A stretch of DNA of 29,034 nt from CAIUSP01 sp964594365 (GTDB lineage: Bacteria > Actinomycetota > Thermoleophilia > Solirubrobacterales > 70-9), in assembly GCA_964594365.1 (NCBI GenBank), contig CAZQMB010000014.1, forward strand, positions 1 to 29,034. The letters are read 5' to 3'. Shown here piece after piece: positions 15,808 through 22,727 of this stretch. Numbering within the stretch: position 1 is the stretch's first letter; each line of letters starts with the position of its first letter. The position numbers and the translations under genes were made by a program. The notes under the pieces were generated by a model. The model saw only the letters and a list, made by a program, of their open reading frames with translations, did no database searches and was not told the origin of the DNA.

Positions 15808-16946
15808 GCACCTACTCGATTCCGGCGATGCCGAACGCCCATTCGCATGCCTTCCAGATCGATCTTCGTGGCGCGGCAGAGCGTCCCGTCCCCGAGGCGA
15901 TGCGCCACGATGACTTCTGGAGTTGGAGGACCGAGATGTTCGCGCTGGCGGATCGCCTGGATCCGGATTCGATCCGAGAGGTATCCACTCGCGCCTTTTC
16001 CGAGATGCGTGCAGCGGGCTACGGCACCGTCGGCGAATTCCATTACGTCCACCATCGACCCGATGGCACTCCGTACGAGGACCCGAACGAACTTGCGATA
16101 GCAGTGGCGGAAGCTGCCGTTGATGCAGGGATCGAGATCGTGCTGCTCCCCGCCGCCTACAACCGCAACGGCTGGGATGGTGCCGACAGGCCCCCGGAGG
16201 GAGGCCAGCGACGTTTCTGTGATCCTGATCTGGAGACCTTCCTCGCCAGGGTCGACGGCCTTCGTGAGTGGGCAGCCGACAGGATCGGCGTTTCGGTCGG
16301 CGTTGCAGCGCACAGCATCCGCGCCGTGCCAGCGACTTGGCTCGAGGGTATCGCCAGCTACGCGGGGGATCACGATCTTCCTCTCCATGTGCACGCAAGC
16401 GAACAGCGCAGGGAACTGGCCGAATGTGAGGCTGAACACGGCTGCTCACCGATCGCGCTGCTCGACAGGACCGGGTTCCTCTCCGCGAGGACAGGAGTCG
16501 TCCACGCGATTCACATTTCCGACGCCGATCTCGACTTGCTCGCCTCCTCAGGCGCAACGGTCGTAGGGTGCCCAACCACCGAGGGAAGCCTCGGCGACGG
16601 GTTTCCACCCTCCGACCGCTATCGCGAACTCGGGATTCCGATCGCCCTCGGGTCGGATTCGCAGGTCCGGATCGATCCATTCGAAGAGTGCAGGGAGTTC
16701 GAGACGCTGGCCCGGCGTGCCTCGGAGAGTCGTTTCGGTCCGCTCGCGGACAGCGGGGATCTCTGGGCCGAGATGGTCGTGAACGGCAGACGCATTCTCG
16801 GACTCGATCCGGAGTCGGCTCCGATGCTCGAATTGAACCTCGACTCGACCGACTTGAGCGGAGTAGCCGAACGGGACCTGCCCCTTGCAGTCGCCACTTG
16901 CGCCTCGGCTTCGGTGGTGGCATCGCCGGCGCAGGCGCCTGAATAG
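15804..16946 (+). CDS. hutF: Formimidoylglutamate deiminase, short N-terminus
   Basis: 380-aa amidohydrolase-superfamily protein of HutF type. It has PAMPNAHSHAFQ with H13-x-H15, HVHASEQ (His197), VVHAIHISD (His234/His237), and LGSDSQVRIDPFEE with catalytic Asp285. It converts N-formimino-L-glutamate to N-formyl-L-glutamate and ammonia. Usual HutF proteins are about 450 aa and carry some 50 residues before the HxH motif that form part of the beta-sandwich. Here only 12 residues precede it, and the upstream frame is hutI coding sequence without homology. The C-terminal strands are also shortened. The start at ATG 15804 overlaps the hutI stop. HutF presence predicts a deformylase (HutG), none of which is in the window. 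Confidence 0.9.
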   Translation: MSTYSIPAMPNAHSHAFQIDLRGAAERPVPEAMRHDDFWSWRTEMFALADRLDPDSIREVSTRAFSEMRAAGYGTVGEFHYVHHRPDGTPYEDPNELAIAVAEAAVDAGIEIVLLPAAYNRNGWDGADRPPEGGQRRFCDPDLETFLARVDGLREWAADRIGVSVGVAAHSIRAVPATWLEGIASYAGDHDLPLHVHASEQRRELAECEAEHGCSPIALLDRTGFLSARTGVVHAIHISDADLDLLASSGATVVGCPTTEGSLGDGFPPSDRYRELGIPIALGSDSQVRIDPFEECREFETLARRASESRFGPLADSGDLWAEMVVNGRRILGLDPESAPMLELNLDSTDLSGVAERDLPLAVATCASASVVASPAQAPE

Positions 16947-16956
16947 TGTTCCGAGG

Positions 16957-17733
16957 ATGAACGTCTTCCTCGCCGGAGCAATTGCTGCGCTCGGAGTCAT
17001 GTTCGTGACCTGGCTGATCAGCCTGCCTGCTCGCGATGCTTCGCTTGCTGATATCGCCTGGGGCCTGGTCTTCGTCGCGATCGCATGGGCGGTGTATGTG
17101 GCGGGCGAGCAGAGCGAGGCTTCACTCCTGATCGCGACGCTCGTGTCGATCTGGGGTCTGAGGCTCTCTGGCTATCTGGCTTGGCGCAATCTCGGGCACG
17201 GTGAGGATCGGCGCTATCAGGCGATGCGGGCCAAGCGCCCTGCCACCTTCTGGATCTGGTCCCTGTTCGGGGTCTTCTGCCTCCAGGCTGGGATCGCGTG
17301 GTTCGTCTCACTGCCGGTGCAGTCCCTCGCATCCCAGATCGACGATCTCACTCTGCTCTCGTGGATCGGAGTGGGAGGGTTCGCCATCGGACTCGGATTC
17401 GAGGTCGTGGGCGATGCCCAGCTCGCGGCGTTCAAGAAGGACCCTGCCAGCAAGGGCAAGGTCATGGATCGCGGACTATGGCGCTTCACGCGCCACCCCA
17501 ACTATTTCGGCGATGCGGTCGTCTGGTGGTCTCTCTGGCTGGTCGCCGTAGGGGCAGGAGCAGCGTGGTGGACCTTCGTCGGTCCGGCGCTGATGACGCT
17601 CTTCCTGGTCAGGGTCTCAGGGGCAGCCCTTCTGGAGTCGGATATCGCCGAGCGGCGTCCCGGGTATGCCGACTACATCCGCCGCACCAGTTCCTTCTTC
17701 CCTCTCCCTCCGAGGAAGGAACCTCGGAGGTGA
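16957..17733 (+). CDS. DUF1295 / steroid 5-alpha-reductase-like membrane protein
   Basis: 258-aa integral membrane protein with about six hydrophobic segments. The C-terminal hallmark GLWRFTRHPNYFGDAVVWW is shared by the DUF1295 family and resembles the cofactor-binding region of isoprenylcysteine methyltransferases and delta-14/5-alpha reductases. ESDIAERRPGYADYIRRTSSFFPLPP is the family's usual ending. The substrate is not known; family members are proposed to act on lipids or sterol-like molecules. It lies 10 nt after hutF with AGG upstream of ATG 16957, so it is probably co-transcribed although it is not obviously part of histidine breakdown. Confidence 0.88.
   Translation: MNVFLAGAIAALGVMFVTWLISLPARDASLADIAWGLVFVAIAWAVYVAGEQSEASLLIATLVSIWGLRLSGYLAWRNLGHGEDRRYQAMRAKRPATFWIWSLFGVFCLQAGIAWFVSLPVQSLASQIDDLTLLSWIGVGGFAIGLGFEVVGDAQLAAFKKDPASKGKVMDRGLWRFTRHPNYFGDAVVWWSLWLVAVGAGAAWWTFVGPALMTLFLVRVSGAALLESDIAERRPGYADYIRRTSSFFPLPPRKEPRR
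17707..17730 (+). promoter_or_regulatory. Hairpin with ribosome binding site in its loop
   Basis: CCTCCGAGG (17707-17715) and CCTCGGAGG (17722-17730) form a perfect 9-bp stem around the loop AAGGAA, which is the likely Shine-Dalgarno for the following SDR. The last stem base is the G of its GTG start. The hairpin would be unwound by ribosomes finishing the DUF1295 gene, which gives a simple means of translational coupling. Confidence 0.55.
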
Positions 17734-18506
17734 GTCGATCGCCCGCCGAGATGTTCTCGCTCGAGGGCAAGATCGCGGTGGTGGCCGGCGCATCCTCCGG
17801 TCTCGGTGCCAGATTCGCTCGAACCCTTTCTGCCTCCGGGGCGAAGGTCGTCCTCGGGGCCCGTCGGGAGGAGAGGCTCGACGAAGTCGTGCAGGAGATC
17901 GTCGGCGTCGGGGGAGAGGCGGTGGCCGTACGATGCGATGTGACCGACGACTCCTCGGTAGAGGCGCTCTGCGAAAACGCCGTCGAAGAATTCGGATCGC
18001 TCGACGTGATGGTTGCCTGCGCAGGAGTAGCACCCCAGGACTACGATGAGCCCGAGTCGGCGGAGTCATTCCGGAGGGTGATGGATGTCAACGCCACCGG
18101 GGTGTGGCTCTGTGCCGCGTCCGCCTACCGGAGGATGGGGGGTGAGGGTGGTTCGGTGATCCTCATCTCCTCGATCAGCGGGTTGCTTGCTGGCGACGGA
18201 CCCGACAGCCCCTCGTACACGGCGTCGAAAGGCGCGGTGGTGAACCTCACACGAGAGCTCGCGGTGAGGTGGGCGGAGAAGTCGATCAGGGTGAACTCGA
18301 TTGCTCCGGGCTGGTTCCGTTCCGAGATGACCGAGACCGACCTCTCTTCTCAGTCGGGGTTGGAGTTCGTCGAGTCGAGGACTCCGCTCGGGAGAGTGGG
18401 GGCCGAAGACGAGTTGGACGGCGCCCTCGTCTTCCTCGCCTCGGATGCCTCCAGCTACGTGACCGGACACACCCTCGTGGTCGACGGGGGCTGGACAGCG
18501 CGCTAG
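17730..18506 (+). CDS. Short-chain dehydrogenase/reductase (SDR)
   Basis: 258-aa classical SDR. AGASSGLG (residues 19-26) is the nucleotide motif; CDVTDDSS, the CAG variant of NAG, catalytic Ser in LISSISG, Tyr and Lys in YTASKG, and IAPGWFRSEMT follow. The ending SSYVTGHTLVVDGGW is typical for FabG-like oxidoreductases. It is not closely similar to the SDR at 4499. The start GTG 17730 gives a GTGA overlap with the DUF1295 stop and has AAGGAA 8 nt upstream; ATG 17751 (MFSLEGK) is the alternative start and matches the usual N-terminus of this group. It is the last gene of the plus-strand run, and the convergent neighbour ends 16 nt later. The substrate is unknown. Confidence 0.92.
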   Translation: MSRSPAEMFSLEGKIAVVAGASSGLGARFARTLSASGAKVVLGARREERLDEVVQEIVGVGGEAVAVRCDVTDDSSVEALCENAVEEFGSLDVMVACAGVAPQDYDEPESAESFRRVMDVNATGVWLCAASAYRRMGGEGGSVILISSISGLLAGDGPDSPSYTASKGAVVNLTRELAVRWAEKSIRVNSIAPGWFRSEMTETDLSSQSGLEFVESRTPLGRVGAEDELDGALVFLASDASSYVTGHTLVVDGGWTAR

Positions 18507-18522
18507 TCGAAGGGGATGGTTC

Positions 18523-18924
18523 TCAGGAGCGGGAAGCGGTGCTCTCGGGCAGCTTCCCCGCCTCGCGGAGTGCCGCCCGGACCTTCCGCACGACCGCGGT
18601 CGAGCAACTTGCACGCTTGGCGATCTCCATCTCGGTCGCCTCGCGATCCCTCAGCAGCTCGAACTCGATCAAGGCATGACGACGGGATGCCCATCCTTCA
18701 GGGCCCTGTCCAGCCTTGTCCATTACCTCTTCGCGCCTGCAGCGCAGACAAAGCCACTTGCCGCCGCGCTTGGACCAGCCGTCAGGCTTCTTCGGCGCCT
18801 TGCCTGCCTCGAAGCTCACCGACATGTCACAGCTCGAGCACCTCCAACTGCGCGAGCGCTTGGTGCCGGGCTTGCGTGGGGTTGCGGTCTTCTTGGTCTT
18901 GGCCTTGCTCTTGGTCTGTGCCAT
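18523..18924 (-). CDS. Small zinc-ribbon protein with C-terminal HTH-like segment
   Basis: 133-aa basic protein that I do not recognise as a named family. Residues 1-25 are Lys/Arg/Thr-rich. A CxxC...CxxC zinc ribbon is formed by WRCSSCD and WLCLRCRRE, spaced by a KKPDGWSKRGG stretch. The C-terminal third (TEMEIAKRASCSTAVVRKVRAAL) reads like a helix-turn-helix of the resolvase or sigma-like kind. Together this suggests a small DNA- or RNA-binding regulator. The start ATG 18924 is well supported by AAGGAGCAAAGGAACC directly upstream. It ends convergently with the SDR 16 nt away. Its 158-nt upstream region includes an inverted repeat. Confidence 0.8.
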   Translation of the reverse strand: MAQTKSKAKTKKTATPRKPGTKRSRSWRCSSCDMSVSFEAGKAPKKPDGWSKRGGKWLCLRCRREEVMDKAGQGPEGWASRRHALIEFELLRDREATEMEIAKRASCSTAVVRKVRAALREAGKLPESTASRS

Positions 18925-18981
18925 TGGTTCCTTTGCTCCTTCGCGGTTGGTCTTGCGTTCGCGAAGGCTGCCTTTTGAGTG

Positions 18982-19018
18982 GTGACTGCGCGAAGTCGTG
19001 ATGTATGTCCGCAGTCAC
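18982..19018 (-). promoter_or_regulatory. Inverted repeat in the zinc-ribbon gene leader
   Basis: GTGACTGCG (18982-18990) and CGCAGTCAC (19010-19018) are perfect 9-bp inverted arms 19 nt apart, about 60-95 nt upstream of the zinc-ribbon protein start. On the minus strand a TACGAT hexamer further upstream could be a -10 box, which would place the repeat in the transcript leader. It could be a repressor site or an RNA stem; the evidence is only the symmetry. Confidence 0.35.
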
Positions 19019-19082
19019 TGTGTCGAACCTGCGGGATGAGCATCGTATCAACCGGCACCTACGGACTCTGAAATTCCGCTTG

Positions 19083-20012
19083 CTAGGTGGATTTCCCCGA
19101 AACCGTCTCGCGACTTCGATCGGCAGCGTGTGCGTGTGCCGCGATCCGGTCGAGGATCAGCGGCCAGGCATCTCTCGGGAAGTCGTGTCCCATTCCCTCG
19201 ACGACGAGCAGCTCCGCGCCCGGAATCGCTTCGGAGGTCGCGTACCCTCCGGACACGTCGATCAAGGGATCGGAATCACCGTGGATGACGAGGGTGGGAG
19301 CCTGAATTCGGGAGAGGCTCTCCAAGCGGTTTCCTGACTTGAGTACGGCCCCCAGCTGCCTTGCGCTGCTGGTGACGTCGTAGCCACGGTCGTAGCTGCG
19401 AGCTGCCCGGTCGCGGATCCAGTCAGGGTCTACCTCGAACCCCGGAGAACCCACCGATCCGAAGACCTCCACGGCTCTCTCGATGAACTCATCGCGATTG
19501 TGTGGGGGGCGGCTCAGGAGGTGTTTGTACATCGCTGCGGATGGCTGCCCGTGACGGCTGCTACCGGTACTCGACATGATCGAGGTCAGAGAGCGGACGT
19601 TCTCGGGGTGGTTGACCGCGAGTTCCTGCGCGATCATTCCCCCCATCGAGGTTCCGATCACGTGGGCGGGCGACAGCCCGAGCCGTTCGATGAGCCGGGA
19701 AGTGTCCTCGGCCATATCGGCGAGGGTGTAGAGATCCTCGTCGAATCGCTTGGTGAGGAACTGGAGGTTGCCAGGCGCCCGATACGGCATGTGGGTCGAG
19801 CGACCGACGTCACGATTGTCGAAGCGGACGACGTAGAAGCCGCGGTCCGCGAGGGCGGTACAGAAGTCCTCGTTCCATCCGATCATCTGGGTCGCGAGGC
19901 CCATGATCAGGAGCGCAGGTGGATTGCTGCTGTCTCCGAATGCCTCGTAGCAGAGAGTGATTCCGCGACCCACGTCGCAGAACCGCTCGTTTTCAGTGTG
20001 AGGTTTGAGCAT
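19083..20012 (-). CDS. Alpha/beta hydrolase
   Basis: 309-aa cytosolic alpha/beta hydrolase. The oxyanion region is LLIMGLATQMIGW, the strand-3/loop motif is VVRFDNRDVGRST, the nucleophile is Ser122 in GTSMGG, the acid is Asp in GDSDPLID, and the base is His in GMGHDFP. The RFDNRDVGxS pattern is common in hydrolases annotated as aromatic-hydrocarbon or polyketide esterases (aclacinomycin methylesterase RdmC-like). I chose ATG 20012 (MLKPHTENE) because it lies next to the start of homology; a TTG at 20051 would add 13 residues. No Shine-Dalgarno is seen, so the mRNA may be leaderless. It is divergent from the secreted hydrolase at 20167. The substrate is unknown. Confidence 0.9.
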   Translation of the reverse strand: MLKPHTENERFCDVGRGITLCYEAFGDSSNPPALLIMGLATQMIGWNEDFCTALADRGFYVVRFDNRDVGRSTHMPYRAPGNLQFLTKRFDEDLYTLADMAEDTSRLIERLGLSPAHVIGTSMGGMIAQELAVNHPENVRSLTSIMSSTGSSRHGQPSAAMYKHLLSRPPHNRDEFIERAVEVFGSVGSPGFEVDPDWIRDRAARSYDRGYDVTSSARQLGAVLKSGNRLESLSRIQAPTLVIHGDSDPLIDVSGGYATSEAIPGAELLVVEGMGHDFPRDAWPLILDRIAAHAHAADRSRETVSGKST

Positions 20013-20166
20013 GCAAATCGATCGTAGAACACCTGCCCGTGAGTCCCGCAAGGCGCTACTCTTCGGGGTGTCAGGGGTTCATCTATCTGACGGGCCGTTT
20101 GGAGAGGCGGCCGAGAGTGGGCGCGTGGCGTCCGGGTTTTCGTACTACGGGACAGGGGGAAGCAGC

Positions 20167-21696
20167 ATGGTGAGGTCGAGAGTCGGGATTCCGTTGGTAA
20201 TGGCGCTGGTTGCAGTTGCGTGTCTATTCGCGTTCTCGACAACTCCAGCCGAAGCACGTGAGACTTCGATCACGGTCAAGACCCCCACCGGCCCCTGCCC
20301 TCCGGGAATCTCATGCAACAAGGTGCAGGTTCGCCAGATCGGGCCAGCCAAGGGCAAGAAGGTCCTGATCCTCACACCCGGCACCCAAGGCGGTGCCGGT
20401 GACTTCACGCTGATGGCGAGGGAACTCGTCAAGAAGGTCCCGGGACTCCAGGTCTGGTCGGTCGATCGTCGTACCCAGATCCTCGAGGACACCGCGCTGT
20501 TCAAGAAGACCCTTGCGACGGCCCGCAAGCCGCTCTCGGTACGCCGTGCCGCTCTCGGCAAGATGTTCTCGTACTACCTCGACCTCCTCTCACCCGGTGA
20601 TCACGTCGCGCTCCGCGACGAAGCCGCTGACGGCGCATGGGCAGATGAGCTCGGAGTCGCTACCTCGGTGACGGACCTGCACGCCGTGGTCAGGCTGGCA
20701 CGGACTCAGAAGAGGAAGGTCGTTCTCGGAGGCCACTCCCTCGGCGGCAGCCTCGCAGCGATCTATGCGGGGTGGGATTTCGCCGGCCAGCCGGGCCACA
20801 GCTTCATCGACGGACTCGTCCTGATAGATGGAGGCGGCAAGGGCTCGAACGACGATGCGAAGGCAGCCGCTGCGGCCTGCGGGCTCAACGGCCAGTCTCC
20901 GGTCGACTCGACCGACGCGTCCACCTCCTGCACCGGGGCCGCCAACCCCCTCTCCAACTCACCGTGGCTGAAGTTGGTCGGCGCGGGGCTTCCGGCCGCG
21001 TCGGCTGGTTTGTTCGCAGAGGTCGGAGCCGCTTACGCCAAGCTCGACCCGACCGGGTCCGCCGAACGGCTCAGGACCTACTTCCTGCTCCCCGATTCGT
21101 TCGATCCAGGTTTTGCGGTGACGAATCGAGGTCTTCTCGGGTTTGCTTTCGATCGAGACACCGCGCCGGATGCGCTCAGCCTCCTCCACGTCAACAGCGG
21201 GACGCTGAAGCCGGGTTGCGGTGCAGGCGCGCCCAAGCCCTGCGACTGGGTAGACGGTGGCGTGACACCGATCTCGCGAGTGGCAGACACCTTCGGCCAG
21301 GAGCCAGCCAACGCGGTCGAGTGGTACTTCCCGCGCCGGCTCTCGCTCGACAGCGGTTACGGCTCCGCACTGAGTCAAACCCAGGCTGATGACGGTGAGG
21401 CTGAGGATGCGCTCGGCCTACGGGTCTGGCATGGGGCCGGAATCGACGTTCCGCTCTACGGGCTGAGGACCGGTTTCGGAACCGCTCTCACCGATCTCGA
21501 GGCGTTCGGAAGTCTCCAGGCCATGGTCGACTTCACCGAGATAACGCCATCGGAGGCCGTTCTCGTCAACGCCTCCAGAGGTGCGCTCGGAGACGCGCTC
21601 GGTCAGAGCCACCTAGATCCGTTGTTGGGAGCCCCGGGCAAGAACAAGCTCTTCCCGACCCTGATTCCCTTCCTCAAGAACAAGGCCTTCAGGTAG
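20167..21696 (+). CDS. Secreted alpha/beta hydrolase (lipase/esterase-like)
   Basis: 509-aa exported protein. The signal peptide at residues 1-30 has VRSR, a hydrophobic core and a likely AEA cleavage site. The mature part carries GHSLGG with nucleophile Ser191 and an upstream LILTPGTQGG oxyanion-type strand. Several cysteines, including pairs such as GPCPPGISC, suggest disulfides outside the cell. It is longer than a minimal hydrolase because of a large insert after the nucleophile. The open frame continues upstream to 20005, but ATG 20167 starts the signal peptide and has AGGGGGA just before it. The preceding 154 nt to the divergent hydrolase hold both promoters; I could not assign boxes with confidence. 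The substrate is unknown. Confidence 0.85.
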   Translation: MVRSRVGIPLVMALVAVACLFAFSTTPAEARETSITVKTPTGPCPPGISCNKVQVRQIGPAKGKKVLILTPGTQGGAGDFTLMARELVKKVPGLQVWSVDRRTQILEDTALFKKTLATARKPLSVRRAALGKMFSYYLDLLSPGDHVALRDEAADGAWADELGVATSVTDLHAVVRLARTQKRKVVLGGHSLGGSLAAIYAGWDFAGQPGHSFIDGLVLIDGGGKGSNDDAKAAAAACGLNGQSPVDSTDASTSCTGAANPLSNSPWLKLVGAGLPAASAGLFAEVGAAYAKLDPTGSAERLRTYFLLPDSFDPGFAVTNRGLLGFAFDRDTAPDALSLLHVNSGTLKPGCGAGAPKPCDWVDGGVTPISRVADTFGQEPANAVEWYFPRRLSLDSGYGSALSQTQADDGEAEDALGLRVWHGAGIDVPLYGLRTGFGTALTDLEAFGSLQAMVDFTEITPSEAVLVNASRGALGDALGQSHLDPLLGAPGKNKLFPTLIPFLKNKAFR

Positions 21697-21710
21697 GAAT
21701 CGCCAACCAG

Positions 21711-21732
21711 CGGTCAGGCGCCGGTCAGGCGC
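21711..21732. repeat. 11-bp perfect tandem duplication at the end of an SDR gene
   Basis: CGGTCAGGCGC occurs twice head to tail (21711-21721 and 21722-21732). On the minus strand the two copies are read in different frames; the copy further downstream in that gene supplies its TGA stop (21714-21716). Confidence 0.8.
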
Positions 21733-22541
21733 TTGCTCAGGACCATGAGTTTGGTCCTGGCGTCCTCGTCGTAGGCCTGAGAGTGGGCAGCGGACTCATG
21801 GGCATGGTCGAAGTAGAGACCGCTGCTTCCATCCAGGGAAGGCTCGGTCACCAAGCGGAAGGTGGCCTCTGCGCCTTCCCTCACCGTGCTGGCGGGGTTG
21901 ACTCCAGCCAGCCGGATCATCTCGGTGTCCATGTAGGTGGCGGGGTGGAGACAGTTGACGGTCACGGTCTCCGGGTCCAGTTCGCCTGACAGCTCGATCG
22001 TGTCCATCACTTGAGCAAGCTTCGACTGGCCGTATGCCTGGAGCCCGTCGTAACGGTGTTCCAGCATTGGGTCGTTGAAGTCGATCGAGGCCTGACCTGC
22101 GGACGAGACGTTGACGATCCTCGCGGGCGCGGAGTCGACCAGCAGGGGCAGCAGCAGCCGCGTGAGCAGGTAAGGAGCCAAGTAGTTCACCTGGAACCGC
22201 AGTTCATGCCCGTCGCGGCTGATCATCCTTCCTCCCCCGCCTGAGTCGGCCACTCCGATCCCGGCATTGTTCACGAGACAATCCAGCCGCTCCTGGTCCT
22301 CCTGGACCCTGGCAGCGAGGTCTCTGACCTCGTCGAGAGACGAGAAGTCCGCACGGTAGAAGCGGACGCTGTCGTTGCCCGTCGAAGCGGAGATCTCTCG
22401 AACGGCCTGCTCGCCCAGGTCGTCCCGGCGGCCATGAAGCAGGACAGTGGCCCCCTTCTCGGCGAGTAACTCGGCCAGGGCGCGTCCGTGGCCCGAGGTG
22501 GAGCCAGTGATCAGGATCGTCTGTTCTTCGACTGGTTTCAT
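21714..22541 (-). CDS. Short-chain dehydrogenase/reductase (retinol-dehydrogenase-like)
   Basis: 275-aa SDR. ITGSTSGHGRALAELLAEKGA holds the TGxxxGxG motif (with His at the penultimate position), then NNAGIG, catalytic Ser in IVNVSSAGQ, and Tyr/Lys in YGQSKLA, followed by NCLHPATYMDTEM. The RFYRADFSSLDEVRDLA and FQVNYLAPYLLTRLLLPLL blocks place it near the RDH/WWOX-type group rather than FabG. It would act on a lipophilic alcohol or carbonyl; the substrate is unknown. The start ATG 22541 is given by MKPVEEQTILITG. The stop lies in an 11-bp duplication, and the gene ends 17 nt from the convergent secreted hydrolase. Confidence 0.92.
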   Translation of the reverse strand: MKPVEEQTILITGSTSGHGRALAELLAEKGATVLLHGRRDDLGEQAVREISASTGNDSVRFYRADFSSLDEVRDLAARVQEDQERLDCLVNNAGIGVADSGGGGRMISRDGHELRFQVNYLAPYLLTRLLLPLLVDSAPARIVNVSSAGQASIDFNDPMLEHRYDGLQAYGQSKLAQVMDTIELSGELDPETVTVNCLHPATYMDTEMIRLAGVNPASTVREGAEATFRLVTEPSLDGSSGLYFDHAHESAAHSQAYDEDARTKLMVLSKRLTGA

Positions 22542-22653
22542 TGCGCTGAGTATCCCTCCGGGTACTCGTCAAGAGAATGGCACGACTGGGGTGCCCGAGC
22601 ATGTCCGGAGGCAGAGTGGCCTCGCAATGGTGGTTGCAGCGGGATGAATCGTG

Positions 22654-22682
22654 TCAAGCCGGACCCCACCTCCCTCTAGCGT
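22654..22682 (+). promoter_or_regulatory. Possible promoter of the NlpC/P60 gene
   Basis: TAGCGT (22677-22682) resembles a -10 box and is preceded, with a 17-nt spacer, by GTCAAG (22654-22659), a poor -35 match. It lies about 45 nt upstream of the ATG. The assignment is weak; the rest of the 186-nt gap 22542-22727 shows no feature I can support. Confidence 0.25.
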
Positions 22683-22727
22683 GCATGGGGCGGTCGGATC
22701 CAGTCTGGACCCGCCGCATCACGCGAA

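Noticed and set aside
9287..16946. Ergothioneine degradation (ergothionase, thiourocanate hydratase)
   Set aside because: HutU, HutI and HutF look like the standard histidine pathway enzymes, and the desulfhydrase and hydantoinase steps of the ergothioneine route have no counterpart here.
22542..22727. A c-di-AMP (ydaO-type) riboswitch upstream of the NlpC/P60 gene, as often found in actinobacteria
   Set aside because: Only a loose GGGATGAATC resemblance is seen; the other conserved blocks are missing and no convincing pseudoknot could be drawn by eye.
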